49,819 bases of DNA from Bacteroidota bacterium (GTDB lineage Bacteria > Bacteroidota > Ignavibacteria > UBA10030 > UBA8401): assembly GCA_030679145.1 (NCBI GenBank), contig JAUXTU010000048.1:1-49819 (forward strand). The letters run 5' to 3'. The notes under the pieces are model-generated. The model ran no database searches. It was not told the DNA's origin and worked only from the letters and a program-made list of their open reading frames with translations. Below, piece by piece: positions 17,428 through 27,452 of this stretch. Every line of letters begins with the position of its first letter. The stretch's first letter is position 1. Both the position numbers and the translations under genes were made by a program.

Positions 17428-18627
17428 TTACTTTTTCTTTCCAATATCTACACGAACCGTGTACACCTGAGGAGTTCCGGTTTTGTCCGTGCTGAATAAA
17501 ACATACGTTCCATTTGTTGAAAACCGCGGATGCGGATGCGAACCCTGACCTAACATACTCGATCCGTGACGAAATAGAATTTTCTTTTCCACAATGTTTT
17601 TCTCACCACGTGTAAGCAATGCCAAAAGCTGGTCATCATCATTCACCTGGTCTACAATCCAATGCTTGTTATCTTTGAAAATATTCTGATGTCCCGGCGA
17701 TACCTGCTCATAATAATTCTGGTTCACCTTATTATCTATCGATTGAAAACTCAGAAAATGTTTTCCCACATTTGAACCAATTCTGTATTTTGATATCGAA
17801 GAAATATATTTCCCGTCCGCACTCCATGTCTCGTGCGTGCGCTGCGTTCCATACACTTGTGCCACCGGACCTCCGTCTGTTCCATCAATATTCACCCACC
17901 ATACACGCACAGGAGCATGACCCACGAGCAATGGGCGCCCAAATTTTTCCCATTGCCAGCAATACATAATAAGGTTCGGATTAGCAGGATTTGCTTGCAC
18001 ATGACCTATATTAAAACCCATGTCCATAGTAATTTGTTTTAAAGACTTATCCTTAAGATTGAGTTTGTAAAGGGTGTAAGGTCCATACCCACAATCGTCA
18101 GGGTTAAATTCTTTTTTGTTTGTAGAAAAAACAAACCATTGTGCATCGCAAGTAACAGTAAATGATCCAACAGCAAATTTTTGTGGACTAAAATCATAAA
18201 CTTCTTCTGCTGAAAATGTTTCGGTGTTCAACTCACACAACATCGTCCCGTCAAAGTACCACAGTTTTTTGAATTGCGGTAGGTGATCCATATTCCTCAA
18301 TTCTTTTGCAGCAGTCATTTGTATCATCTCACCGGATTGCAGATGCAATTTATATAATTGTTTGCTCCCTGACCGGTCTGAATAAATTATAGCAGTCGTA
18401 TCATTGATGAATGACTCATTCGTAAAATACGGATGGCTGTTTTTGCCCGTTGATGTCCACTGTGTAATTTCACATCCGGTGGTATCATCTATCCAAGTTT
18501 TCTTTTCGGATGGCATTACTTTCCCAATATATCCTTGTTCTTTTTTTGACAAAGATAGTATACCGTCAGACGCATGACAGAAAACAATAATCTGAAAAGA
18601 TAGGGCAATAAATAATGAATACTTCAT
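17428..18627 (-). CDS. ogl: PL22 oligogalacturonate lyase
   Basis: About 399 residues from the ATG at 18627, which gives a clean signal peptide (MKYSLFIALS to HAS). In-frame starts at 18639 and 18693 are possible but add a polar leader. The body is a seven-bladed beta-propeller with repeated segments such as AIIYSDRSGSKQLYKL and YVLFSTDKTGTPQVY. GQGSHPHPRFS carries the His-x-His pair and upstream Gln that bind the metal in PL22, and HETWSADG matches another blade. It cleaves short oligogalacturonides by beta-elimination to unsaturated monomers. PL22 members are usually cytoplasmic, so the signal peptide here suggests periplasmic action. GH28 follows after 36 bp. Confidence 0.87.
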   Translation of the reverse strand: MKYSLFIALSFQIIVFCHASDGILSLSKKEQGYIGKVMPSEKKTWIDDTTGCEITQWTSTGKNSHPYFTNESFINDTTAIIYSDRSGSKQLYKLHLQSGEMIQMTAAKELRNMDHLPQFKKLWYFDGTMLCELNTETFSAEEVYDFSPQKFAVGSFTVTCDAQWFVFSTNKKEFNPDDCGYGPYTLYKLNLKDKSLKQITMDMGFNIGHVQANPANPNLIMYCWQWEKFGRPLLVGHAPVRVWWVNIDGTDGGPVAQVYGTQRTHETWSADGKYISSISKYRIGSNVGKHFLSFQSIDNKVNQNYYEQVSPGHQNIFKDNKHWIVDQVNDDDQLLALLTRGEKNIVEKKILFRHGSSMLGQGSHPHPRFSTNGTYVLFSTDKTGTPQVYTVRVDIGKKK

Positions 18628-18719
18628 TAATCTTGACATTTTAAAAAATCGATAATCAAATTTTATCTGCTTTAGAATACCATACGCAATCAACGGAAGG
18701 TATCTATTTGTTAGTATAG

Positions 18720-19538
18720 CTACAATTCCTTAACGCTTTCTAAACTTTCCGGCTGTTGTTTTTTTACATCCTTCAACAATGAATACGCATCCTGATCAAT
18801 AAAGAGTTTTGCATTTTTGTGCCTTCGCAAAATCGAAGCCGGGCATTGTATTGATATTGCATCGACGATAGATTGTTTTACTGCTTCTGCTTTTGAAGTG
18901 CCGGGCACAACAACGCTTAACGCCTGCGCTGAAAATAATGTCGGAATGGTTAATGTAATAGCAGATTTCGGGACATCTCGAAAGCTTTCAAAACATCCGT
19001 CATTCACTTGCTGCTGTCTGCACATATCATCAAGCAGAACAACTTTTACAACTTTCGGATCATTAAAATCGGCAACCGGAGGATCGTTAAATGCAATATG
19101 ACCATTTTCCCCAATACCCATGCAGACGAGATCAATTTCTTTTTCTTGAAGCAATTCAGCATACCGATCGCACTCTTTTTGAATATCAACAGTTTGCGAA
19201 TTGATGATATGCACATTTTTAAAGTTTACTTTTGAGAATATATTGTTTTGAAGATACTGACTGAATAATTGCGGTGATTTTTGCGGCAAACCAATATATT
19301 CATCCATATGAAATGCCGTAATTCGAGACCAGTCGATTGTCTTTTTTTTCGTTAACGAATCGAGCATTTCGTTTTGTGAAGGTGCTGCTGCAAACACCAC
19401 GCGCAGTTCATCTTTTATTTTTAATTTCGCAATTAAAATTTTCTCTGCATGGTCTGCTGCTTTTTCGCCTAACGCTTTTCTATCCTGTAATATCACCACC
19501 GATAGATTGTCTTTATAAAATTCAATTTTTGTTTCCAT
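18720..19538 (-). CDS. NagB/6-phosphogluconolactonase-fold sugar isomerase-like protein
   Basis: 272 residues of the glucosamine-6-phosphate isomerase fold. FHMDEYIGLP contains Asp79, equivalent to the NagB catalytic base. GIGENGHIAFNDPP contains His147 and Asp152, with Asn145 where E. coli NagB has an Asp. The N-terminal phosphate-binding loop, usually TGxTP, is replaced by AAAPSQNE (50-57). Annotation by homology would say glucosamine-6-phosphate deaminase, but the altered loop and position immediately before ogl, GH28 and GH105 make another sugar substrate possible. No signal peptide, so cytoplasmic. GAGAG lies before the ATG. Confidence 0.7.
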   Translation of the reverse strand: METKIEFYKDNLSVVILQDRKALGEKAADHAEKILIAKLKIKDELRVVFAAAPSQNEMLDSLTKKKTIDWSRITAFHMDEYIGLPQKSPQLFSQYLQNNIFSKVNFKNVHIINSQTVDIQKECDRYAELLQEKEIDLVCMGIGENGHIAFNDPPVADFNDPKVVKVVLLDDMCRQQQVNDGCFESFRDVPKSAITLTIPTLFSAQALSVVVPGTSKAEAVKQSIVDAISIQCPASILRRHKNAKLFIDQDAYSLLKDVKKQQPESLESVKEL

Positions 19539-19879
19539 ATGCTGCTCTCTAATATGTGTAAGTAGTTTCTGTCCTTTAAATAGAATATTGATAGTGGATT
19601 ATTTTTTCCATTCATATTCCGCTTGCCGGGATATGAAATGTTTTGTTTGTTCCTTGATCGGACAAAATTTCCAGTCCGCTTAATAATAACGAAATTCAAT
19701 TTACTCAAAGAGACATCTAAAAATTGTATTCGCACGCTTTATGCGTGCATAAAAAAATTCAAAATTAATCGTTTTTCGCAACCATAAAGGTTGCGGATAC
19801 TATAAATCAGAAGTTTTTAGAATTCTCTCAAAACAAATTTTTTGAAGATAAATGTATTCATGATCTACAATTCTTTTTC
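19539..19879. other. Intergenic region with two hairpins
   Basis: The 341-bp gap holds two short perfect stem-loops, GCACGC-TTTAT-GCGTGC (19732-19748) and CGCAACC-ATAAA-GGTTGCG (19777-19795). They follow the toroid-protein gene and precede the nagB-like gene on the minus strand. They could end the upstream transcript or be dispersed hairpin repeats; neither has a clean T-run after it. I see no convincing promoter for the nagB-ogl-GH28-GH105 unit, although one would be expected here. Confidence 0.5.
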
Positions 19880-21778
19880 TTACTTCATCCTTGTTACCGA
19901 AAATGCAACTTTCTTTTTAAAGCCATTAACCGGCGGCGCTACTGTCATGATTATCGGATATGCCTTAATTGCCGGGTACGGCGACCAATAATACTGTTCT
20001 CCTTCACCCACAATAAGTGTTACATCACCTTCAGAAATTTTAAATTGGAATGCGGCATTCGGATACGAAATTTCAACGGTCGTTGCATCAACCCGCCGCA
20101 TCACCATTCCCTCGTGATGCACAAATGGTTCAATAATGCTTACCGTATCCAGGTCGTCATGAAATACTACTTGAATGGATTTGGAATATGACGAATCCTT
20201 AAATAGATAATTGATTGAATATCCTATCCCGCCGGCAAGAAGACGTTTATCACGCAACTCTCCTTTTGTAAAAACGGAAAAATTACCATGCGATATTTCT
20301 TTTGACTGAAGCATTGCATCAAATTCATACAGATTAGTAAAATATCCCCGTTTGTTACTGTATTCTATGCGGGGTGTCATGCATGCAACCGAATCAACTT
20401 CCGGAAAATGCATTGGCTCAACGCGAATATATTTTGTTTGACTTGCGGCTTGTAGCATTCCAAAATTATCTGCCCATATCAGCGATGCTGCTCCGCCCGT
20501 TGGGCGATGCATATATTTGCTCTTATCCCTTTTCTCGCCATCTTTATAATTATATGCCGTAACGGTTGAGATGAAAGTCTGCGTTCGAACTTGAGCAACA
20601 TTCATGAAGGGGAGAACTTTCAACCATGGTTTCTCTTCCGTGGGAAGAGTTTCAAGCTTCCGCACCCCAGGCTGTTCTATGGAATATGCCATTGCCAAAT
20701 TTTTTGCTTTTGCAAATGTAGTATAGATACACGGCGGTTTCGACATTACACGGGAATAATGCGGTCCATATCCAATTAACCCATCGGTAATATTTTTTCG
20801 AATATTTTGCAGATTGGCAAATGCGGCTGCTGCATACCGCAAATCGGCGTTAGCAAGAAGTGCAAATAACACCTGTACACCATCCGAAGTGGCACTGCCA
20901 AAGGTTGTCCATTTATTGGACCGTGATCCCCACGAATCATCCATGATGCCATCCGGAAGAATGAACGAAAGATGTGTGCTCACCGAATGTCGAATAAGAG
21001 AATCGATAAAAGCATCGTTCGTTAGGCGAGCATAGTACGCCATTCCCCATAATGACATATCCATTTCATAACCCAGATCAGAACCTCGCTTTGTTCCGTT
21101 CTCGTATCCACCTTCACCATCAATAAACCCGTCATCATTCATTTTTGATGCAATCATATGTGCTAACCATCGGGCTTTCGTCAGATATCGTTCGTCCGGG
21201 AATAATGAATTTGCGCGAGCAAGACTTGCGGTTGATGTTGCACAATAATTAATGCTCGCAAATTCATGATTCATGACCGAAGTAATATAATCAGCCGCAC
21301 CGATGATCGCTTTTTTCCAGTTTACCTGTTCTACTTTCGATAGATGTTTTTCCATCAATGGCCATGCTTCCAAAAACATCAGCAGTTGGTCTGTCGTTGT
21401 TCCAGTCCACTCCTCAGGTGTTTCCTTCCAGCTTCCGTTTACCTCTTGCTTTTTAATCAGCCAATTGCCTGTTGCAACAGCCGCTTGTAAAAATCTTTTT
21501 TCGCCGGAAATTTGATACGCAACAACGAACGGATAGACCGATTCTGCCGCTCGTGTGTGCAGTATATTGCAGTGATAACATTGTATAGCTCCATAGTCTG
21601 CCGATTTTTTATCAGTGATCTGGCGTTTCTGCAGTGCATCCATTAAACTGACAATTGTTTGTCCGTATTCTTTTTTAAGATCAACAGTGGTTGCTTTTTG
21701 TTGAGCAACAAGAGTTGAAGCAACTGTTAATGTCAATAAAAGAAAAATCACAGAATGGAATATTTTTAGAATGTTCAT
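19880..21778 (-). CDS. Secreted (alpha/alpha)-toroid plus beta-sandwich protein, lyase-like, paralogue A
   Basis: 632 residues, not assigned to a family I recognise. The signal peptide spans about 1-25 (ends LVAQQ). Residues about 30-380 are helical with repeated hairpin pairs, and about 400-625 are beta-rich. This two-domain plan is used by polysaccharide lyases of the alginate/heparinase type. Blocks shared with the paralogue at 29695-31584 include CxxCNxLHTRAAE, KETPxEWTGTTxDQLL, FASINYC, DLGYEMDMSLWG, SWGSRxxKWTTFGS and SQTKYIRxEP. The invariant Tyr, His, Arg and Asn in these blocks are candidate catalytic residues. It begins 11 bp after the 1015-residue gene ends, so the two are probably co-translated. 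The enzyme role is an inference. Confidence 0.6.
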   Translation of the reverse strand: MNILKIFHSVIFLLLTLTVASTLVAQQKATTVDLKKEYGQTIVSLMDALQKRQITDKKSADYGAIQCYHCNILHTRAAESVYPFVVAYQISGEKRFLQAAVATGNWLIKKQEVNGSWKETPEEWTGTTTDQLLMFLEAWPLMEKHLSKVEQVNWKKAIIGAADYITSVMNHEFASINYCATSTASLARANSLFPDERYLTKARWLAHMIASKMNDDGFIDGEGGYENGTKRGSDLGYEMDMSLWGMAYYARLTNDAFIDSLIRHSVSTHLSFILPDGIMDDSWGSRSNKWTTFGSATSDGVQVLFALLANADLRYAAAAFANLQNIRKNITDGLIGYGPHYSRVMSKPPCIYTTFAKAKNLAMAYSIEQPGVRKLETLPTEEKPWLKVLPFMNVAQVRTQTFISTVTAYNYKDGEKRDKSKYMHRPTGGAASLIWADNFGMLQAASQTKYIRVEPMHFPEVDSVACMTPRIEYSNKRGYFTNLYEFDAMLQSKEISHGNFSVFTKGELRDKRLLAGGIGYSINYLFKDSSYSKSIQVVFHDDLDTVSIIEPFVHHEGMVMRRVDATTVEISYPNAAFQFKISEGDVTLIVGEGEQYYWSPYPAIKAYPIIMTVAPPVNGFKKKVAFSVTRMK

Positions 21779-21789
21779 ATAATTAGTAA

Positions 21790-24700
21790 CTATTGTAATG
21801 TGAATTCTATATTGTTGTTGACAAATGTAATTTCATTCTCGTTCATCTTTGTGCTCACCCGAATACGATATGTTCCTGCCTTAAATGGAAGACTAAATTG
21901 AACCGGTATAATCTTCGGCTCCAAATCAAGAGGCGCATTGAGTTGTTGTATTTGAGTTGTACTTAAGGAAATTGTTTTACTCCCTTCGATACGTTCCAAC
22001 GTTACTGTAATATCTTTTGCTTCTTTCGTTCCAATATTGTGTATCGGACAAGTGACCGTAACGTTTCCAGATTCTTTCCGATCTATTTGAAGATCGTTTG
22101 ACGTAACCGCAAGATCGCACATTACTTCGCTAACGGCAGGCTGGAAACTTACCGATAATTGCTTCACTTCAATCAATTCTTCTTTTCGCGGCAGCAGCGA
22201 AAGAGCAAAAGACGAATTACGGCGTTCAATAATTACTGTGTCGATTACTCTCGGAACATCAACAGTACCATCATTGTTCGCATCTTGTCCCTGCAAAAAT
22301 AAATATTTTCCGGCAGCAAGTTGTCCAAAAATAATCGATCCGCTCAACTTAGATTGTGAGTGATTGTAAACCCGTACTGCCATACCGCTTTGTTCAGTAT
22401 TGATGACGAAGGCAGAGAAATCCGAACTGAATCCTTTCCAAGTAATTGGTGGAAATGGATAGAATGAATCCACGAGGGGCGAACCAAGATACATCGATTC
22501 AAGCAAGGTTGCTCCATTATCTCTTTGCTCGCGCAAATCTCGAATTTCTATTCGGTCAGTATAATATCCCTCGGTAGTCAGCAGTGAAAAATTATTCTCA
22601 ACTTTTTGCAGTGCACTGCGCAAATGTTGTACTATCGATTCATCATTTCCAGAAAGACGAAACCGCATATAGGATGATCCGGATGTCATCAAAAGTTTGT
22701 CGTACGTTGTGTTATGAGTAATGCCTCTCCATAGTTCTGCCGTTCCCCAAAAATTACTTGATCCCTGCAAAATCTTTACTGCCCATGCTTCCGAACCAAC
22801 CGCAGCATCTTTTACATTTTTGCCTGAATATTTATTAATCAACTCAAGAGCATATTCTGTTGGTTCAAAATATTTCTTGTCGGAAAATAATAATCCGGCT
22901 GAAAGCAATTGTGCCTGCATATCGGGTTCACCGTCAAAGTCATAATAACTCCAAAACATACCGGGGTGATGCCAACTGTCTGAAAATCCGCCAATGGCAT
23001 CATCCTGAAAACGGATTCCTGCCGGAACAATTCCTTTCGGCTTCCCTTTATCCGTCCGCATACAATCTTCCAGCCATGAATCGCTCCATTCTTTTACTAG
23101 AGAAAGCGTTGTTGGATGTTGATTGTACCATGCAACCCATCGGACTGCTTTTACTGTTCGCGTATTCATCGAAACATCGCAACTTTTCGGAGCCGTAGTA
23201 TCCATTGCTGTAGAAGAATACCAACTGGAACGGAAATGCCGATGACCTAAGGGTGTAATACCAGTCCACAAATCGTTCATCATCTTTACACTTTGCATGC
23301 ATCGTTCAACATAGATTGGGTTTCCATAATCGAATCCGATCATCATTGGCTGTGTATCGGCAATTGGCTCCGAAGAATGTTCAACATCCCTTACATATTT
23401 TGAAAATCCTTTGTAGACATATTCGCTCGTCCACATTCCATCAACTAACCGTTTCATTCCCTTTAATGCAATTGGGTCATCAATGGCTACGCGGGCAAAT
23501 GGCCACCAGCGAAGCATTTCACAATCATCATCATACTTCCCGCCGAACTCTCCATTTTCCGCCTGCCGCTTTTCTGTCCAATAATAAATAATGTCTAACA
23601 TTCGTGATGTTAGTTTGTGTTGAAGAAATGCCCATTGCGGAACGTCAGCAGGTGTTGTGTCAATTTTTTCTTTTACAGGAAATTTTCCCAGATAGGTTTT
23701 AAGAAGCGGATAATTGCCATAGTACTTCGCTAATTGCAAAAGAAAGTTTTCTGCCTTTATAATTTGAAGTTTGAAATGCTGTTCCACCCAAACCCAGTAC
23801 GCAGTAATTCCTGCCGACCATGTTCCTAATACCCATAAAGGATGGCCGGACACAGAAGCGATCTCTTCAAATGCAGATCCAGCAATCTCCGTATTTTGGA
23901 AAATTCCTGTCTGATTGATTTCTGAACTCCAACCCCAACCTCCCGCTTTACGCAGTTGATCTCCTTGTATGTAGAGATCAGCAAGATGAATACTCAAATC
24001 ATTTCGGAAAGATGGATGTTCCATTTTCTCTTCTAAAAGAAGTGAGCGTCCATATTCAACCAAAGCGCGCGGAGTCTGCGCATTTAGCTGTGATGCCATG
24101 GCAAATAATAAATGTGCTTTCTCTATTCGATAGGCATCGGGAATTGCATCAACAATACGCGATGCTTCAACAATATCACCGGCATTGATTAATTGCAATG
24201 CCAGTCCTCCATTCGGCGCAAGAAGATTTTCTCTTTTTCTGTACACACCTTCCGTAAATTCTATTGGACCAATGTCGTCTGAAAAAAGCATAATAGAAGC
24301 AAGTGTGCTTGGTTGACCAGCAGCGTTAATTTTAAAAACCAGCGCGCCATTTTCTGCCTTTACACGAATAAGAAATTTCCAAATTGCAGGGGGATTGCCA
24401 CCTTCAGTTTCCATGGAATATGAAATACACGAATCCTTAATCACACGTTCATTAACACTAATTGCTCCTTGCCAAACCGCCTTCTCGCCGCCAGCCATCA
24501 CAAGCTCTGCAGCATAAAATCCATTCGGAACATCAACTCGAAATTCAACTGCTCCTTTGTTTGTAATTCCGTTCGCATGTTCATTATTGATTGGATGCTC
24601 TGTCGATTTCGAGATATAACCTGTACAACCTTTTGTTAAAAGTCCATACCCAATTTTTTTTGTGTAGAGAGAAGTTGGCGATACAGAAATCGTATTCTTA

Positions 24701-24837
24701 TTAGAAGCGACCGATGTGTTGTTAAAATCGAGCGTACGTGTGCGGAATATTTCTTCGGATCGGCATTCCGTTCCTATGAAAAAAATAACGGCAGCCACTG
24801 TCAGAATCGCAATATTATTTATTTTTAAATTGATCAT
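21790..24837 (-). CDS. Large secreted multidomain protein of unknown function (malectin-like, helical, CARDB-like)
   Basis: 1015 residues; I do not recognise the central domain. A signal peptide covers about 1-27. Residues about 30-185 resemble malectin/galactose-binding modules of pectin-active enzymes (VSPTSLYTKKIGYGLL, VEFRVDVPNGFYAAELVMAG). Residues about 200-800 are helical and rich in Trp and His (YDDDCEMLRWWPF, FSDSWHHPGMFWSYYDFDGEP), suggesting an (alpha/alpha) barrel. A DANNDGTVD calcium-loop-like stretch lies near 860. The C-terminal 130 residues fit a CARDB/NPCBM-like beta domain with the typical ending AGTYRIRVSTKMNENEITFVNNNIEF. The context (ExuT upstream, lyase-like paralogue A downstream) points to periplasmic polysaccharide processing. 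Confidence 0.6.
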   Translation of the reverse strand: MINLKINNIAILTVAAVIFFIGTECRSEEIFRTRTLDFNNTSVASNKNTISVSPTSLYTKKIGYGLLTKGCTGYISKSTEHPINNEHANGITNKGAVEFRVDVPNGFYAAELVMAGGEKAVWQGAISVNERVIKDSCISYSMETEGGNPPAIWKFLIRVKAENGALVFKINAAGQPSTLASIMLFSDDIGPIEFTEGVYRKRENLLAPNGGLALQLINAGDIVEASRIVDAIPDAYRIEKAHLLFAMASQLNAQTPRALVEYGRSLLLEEKMEHPSFRNDLSIHLADLYIQGDQLRKAGGWGWSSEINQTGIFQNTEIAGSAFEEIASVSGHPLWVLGTWSAGITAYWVWVEQHFKLQIIKAENFLLQLAKYYGNYPLLKTYLGKFPVKEKIDTTPADVPQWAFLQHKLTSRMLDIIYYWTEKRQAENGEFGGKYDDDCEMLRWWPFARVAIDDPIALKGMKRLVDGMWTSEYVYKGFSKYVRDVEHSSEPIADTQPMMIGFDYGNPIYVERCMQSVKMMNDLWTGITPLGHRHFRSSWYSSTAMDTTAPKSCDVSMNTRTVKAVRWVAWYNQHPTTLSLVKEWSDSWLEDCMRTDKGKPKGIVPAGIRFQDDAIGGFSDSWHHPGMFWSYYDFDGEPDMQAQLLSAGLLFSDKKYFEPTEYALELINKYSGKNVKDAAVGSEAWAVKILQGSSNFWGTAELWRGITHNTTYDKLLMTSGSSYMRFRLSGNDESIVQHLRSALQKVENNFSLLTTEGYYTDRIEIRDLREQRDNGATLLESMYLGSPLVDSFYPFPPITWKGFSSDFSAFVINTEQSGMAVRVYNHSQSKLSGSIIFGQLAAGKYLFLQGQDANNDGTVDVPRVIDTVIIERRNSSFALSLLPRKEELIEVKQLSVSFQPAVSEVMCDLAVTSNDLQIDRKESGNVTVTCPIHNIGTKEAKDITVTLERIEGSKTISLSTTQIQQLNAPLDLEPKIIPVQFSLPFKAGTYRIRVSTKMNENEITFVNNNIEFTLQ

Positions 24838-24863
24838 GTAATTTTATATTCTATGCGCAGCTG

Positions 24864-26174
24864 TTAAATTTTCCGTAAAATGCCTTTTCCAGTTTCACCG
24901 GAATTACGAACTAATAGTAATACGAGAATTCCACCAACAAACGGTACTATGCTTGCTGCTATCAAAATCGGTTCAAACGAATATTGATCGGAAAATTTTC
25001 CAATTAAAAATGTGGAAATGATCGTTAGAATACCGGCGGCAGTTCCGCTCAGTCCGCTTACGGTTGCAACCGAATTGCTTCTATAAATATCAGATGGCAG
25101 CACAAGTGCAATAGTTGAAAATGCGGCATACGCAAATGTTGATATTGCCAATAATCCTGCAATTGCAAAAAGGTTTGAAGTGTAGATTGTCGGTATCAAC
25201 ATCAGCATGCCAATTGCGCCAAAAATGACAACTGCCTTTCGCGCACTCCCCACCGACCATCCTTTTCCAATTAACCAGCTCGAAAATCCTCCGCCGGCAA
25301 AATTTCCTAGATCTGCTGCAACAAATGGAATCCAAAATGCTATCAACGTGTCTTCCGGTTTAAATCCTTTTGACACGAGTAAAATCATCAGCCAATCTGC
25401 AATAAAAAACCAAACAGGATCTGTAAATGAACGTGCAATAATTACGCCCCACGTTTGTTTTAACTTTAAAAGTTCAACCAATTTCGGCCGCGGTAAATTT
25501 TTATCTTCGTCTCCCGCACTCTCTACCCTATCTGCTAAGATCATTTGTTTTTCTTCATCAGAAATTCTTGGATGATCTTCCGGCGAGTGATACATCATTC
25601 GCCAAACGATGATCCAGAAAAATCCTAATGTCCCGGTAAGAAGAAACGCCGGCTGCCAGCTTCCAAAATAAGAATAGAGCCAAATAACAAATGCTGGCGC
25701 TATAGCTGCACCAATTGAAGAACCGCTGTCGAACAACGCTACTGCCCATCCTCGTTCTTTTTTAGGAAACCATTCTGAAACGGCTTTTGTTGCAGCGGGC
25801 CAATTTGCCGATTCTCCAAAACCTAACAGCAAACGAAAAAATGCAAAACTTCGCAAACCTGTTGCTAACGATGTGAGCATTGCAATAATTGAATAACTTG
25901 CAACTGTTAGTGTTAATCCAACACGCGTACCAATCCGATCAACTAATCGCCCTAACACCGTTTGACCAATTGCATACGCAACACGAAACGAAATAACAAT
26001 AAACGCATAATCTTCATTCGTCCAGCTATATTGTTTTTTCAGAAATGGTGCTAATGCCGATAGAGTTTGTCGATCGATGTAATTTATTACCGTTGACGCA
26101 AAAAGCATTCCGCCAATCCACCATCGCAGATTTTTGATCGGTTGTTTGTTCATTTGTTTTAAATTAGTGGGCAT
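24864..26174 (-). CDS. exuT: MFS hexuronate transporter (ExuT-type), second copy
   Basis: 436 residues with about 12 transmembrane segments. It shares [44 protein letters not shown] and [12 protein letters not shown] with the ExuT group and is a clear paralogue of the 249-1526 gene, although diverged in the second half. AAGGAAA precedes the ATG. It lies between two genes for secreted carbohydrate-active-looking proteins, so it probably imports a uronate or a related acid released by them. The substrate may differ from that of the first copy. Confidence 0.88.
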   Translation of the reverse strand: MPTNLKQMNKQPIKNLRWWIGGMLFASTVINYIDRQTLSALAPFLKKQYSWTNEDYAFIVISFRVAYAIGQTVLGRLVDRIGTRVGLTLTVASYSIIAMLTSLATGLRSFAFFRLLLGFGESANWPAATKAVSEWFPKKERGWAVALFDSGSSIGAAIAPAFVIWLYSYFGSWQPAFLLTGTLGFFWIIVWRMMYHSPEDHPRISDEEKQMILADRVESAGDEDKNLPRPKLVELLKLKQTWGVIIARSFTDPVWFFIADWLMILLVSKGFKPEDTLIAFWIPFVAADLGNFAGGGFSSWLIGKGWSVGSARKAVVIFGAIGMLMLIPTIYTSNLFAIAGLLAISTFAYAAFSTIALVLPSDIYRSNSVATVSGLSGTAAGILTIISTFLIGKFSDQYSFEPILIAASIVPFVGGILVLLLVRNSGETGKGILRKI

Positions 26175-26200
26175 TCAATATTTCCTTTTCCCGCAATGTG

Positions 26201-27451
26201 TTAATGATCGAATTTATAATGATAGTATTCCGCCAAAAACCGAAGACCAAACGCTGTTCCTACATCCCGCTGTAATATTCGATGTTTTCCGCTTTTAATA
26301 TTCATGCGTAAATTATAGAACCCACCCGCAAGATTTGGATCGGGATGATCTTTCGCATATCGATTGTTGACAACCCACCGAAATGATTTTTCAATATTTT
26401 CTTTAAACTCATCGCCCACTCCGAGTTTCAGCAACTTTATCCATACTATTCCTGCAAAGGATGAAGTGGATCCGGACGGAGAGTTTTCTATCGATGTTCC
26501 ATCGATAAGATTTTCATAATATATCGTACCATCTTTTTTCTGATATTTTGTATAGAATTTCATGGTCTTTTTTGCAGCATCAAGATATTTTTTGTCTCCG
26601 GTCATTTCATATCCTTTAATCAACGATTCGGCATACCAAATATTAAACCGAGGATGAAAACTATTTCTCTCTTTATTATTTGGAGTGTAATCCATCCACA
26701 GTCCTTCAGGTCCTTGTTTCTCAACTAAACTATTGCAAAGATTGATAAATACTTTTTTATATTTTTCATTTTTCGTGTATTCATACATATCATAGTATAA
26801 ATATCCTTCGTTGTTCGGACGTGCAACATCGGTAAGCACCTGTTCATTTTTCTCGGGCCAAAAATCGCTCCACGTTTTCTGTACATCACCCGTTACGGGA
26901 TCTACAAAATCATAAAACATTCCCTCGTTGGGAAGATACATGTGTTGAAGTGCCCATTCTCCGGCTGTTGTAGCAACGGAAGCATATTTTTCGTTCTTTG
27001 TTATTTTCCACAGTTCAAAAATTCCATTCGCACCATCGCATAACGTTGTAAAACAAATTTTTTCAATGCCTGCTCCATGGATTGTTTTCATCATTCCTTT
27101 TAACTTCGGATGATCTTTTATTTCTAAACTGATCCACCAATTTCCGGCGCGGACGGCGTTATCCAAATATTTTTTATTGCCGGTAATTTTGTATGCTTCT
27201 ACCAATCCATAGATGATTTGTCCGGTGTGCCACGCCGGCTCATAGGGAGACCACTTACCATCTATGATATTGTAATCACCACGCGCCATTCCCTTTTCAT
27301 CAAGAATTACAGTGCTTGCATATGTTGCACCGTCTTCAATAACCGTGCGAATCATATTCTTTAATGAATCATTGTCCGATGCTGGTGAGATTGACACAGA
27401 AAGAAACGATAGAAAAACCAATGCAAAATATATTTTAAATAATTTCTTCAT
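26201..27451 (-). CDS. Secreted (alpha/alpha)-barrel protein, glycosidase-like, family not recognised
   Basis: 416 residues. The signal peptide is about 1-24 (ends SPAS). The rest is built of helical hairpins with TGNKKYLDNAVRAGNWW-type repeats at about 90-110, 150-170, 215-235 and 285-305, the texture of (alpha/alpha)6 enzymes such as GH88/GH105 or epimerases. Conserved-looking aromatic and acidic patches include YEPAWHTGQIIYGL, DVARPNNEGYLYYDMYEY and HPRFNIWYAES. I cannot assign catalytic residues or a family. AAGGAAAA precedes the ATG. The esterase gene ends only 1 bp before this start, so they are translated together. Confidence 0.6.
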   Translation of the reverse strand: MKKLFKIYFALVFLSFLSVSISPASDNDSLKNMIRTVIEDGATYASTVILDEKGMARGDYNIIDGKWSPYEPAWHTGQIIYGLVEAYKITGNKKYLDNAVRAGNWWISLEIKDHPKLKGMMKTIHGAGIEKICFTTLCDGANGIFELWKITKNEKYASVATTAGEWALQHMYLPNEGMFYDFVDPVTGDVQKTWSDFWPEKNEQVLTDVARPNNEGYLYYDMYEYTKNEKYKKVFINLCNSLVEKQGPEGLWMDYTPNNKERNSFHPRFNIWYAESLIKGYEMTGDKKYLDAAKKTMKFYTKYQKKDGTIYYENLIDGTSIENSPSGSTSSFAGIVWIKLLKLGVGDEFKENIEKSFRWVVNNRYAKDHPDPNLAGGFYNLRMNIKSGKHRILQRDVGTAFGLRFLAEYYHYKFDH

Positions 27452-27452
27452 A

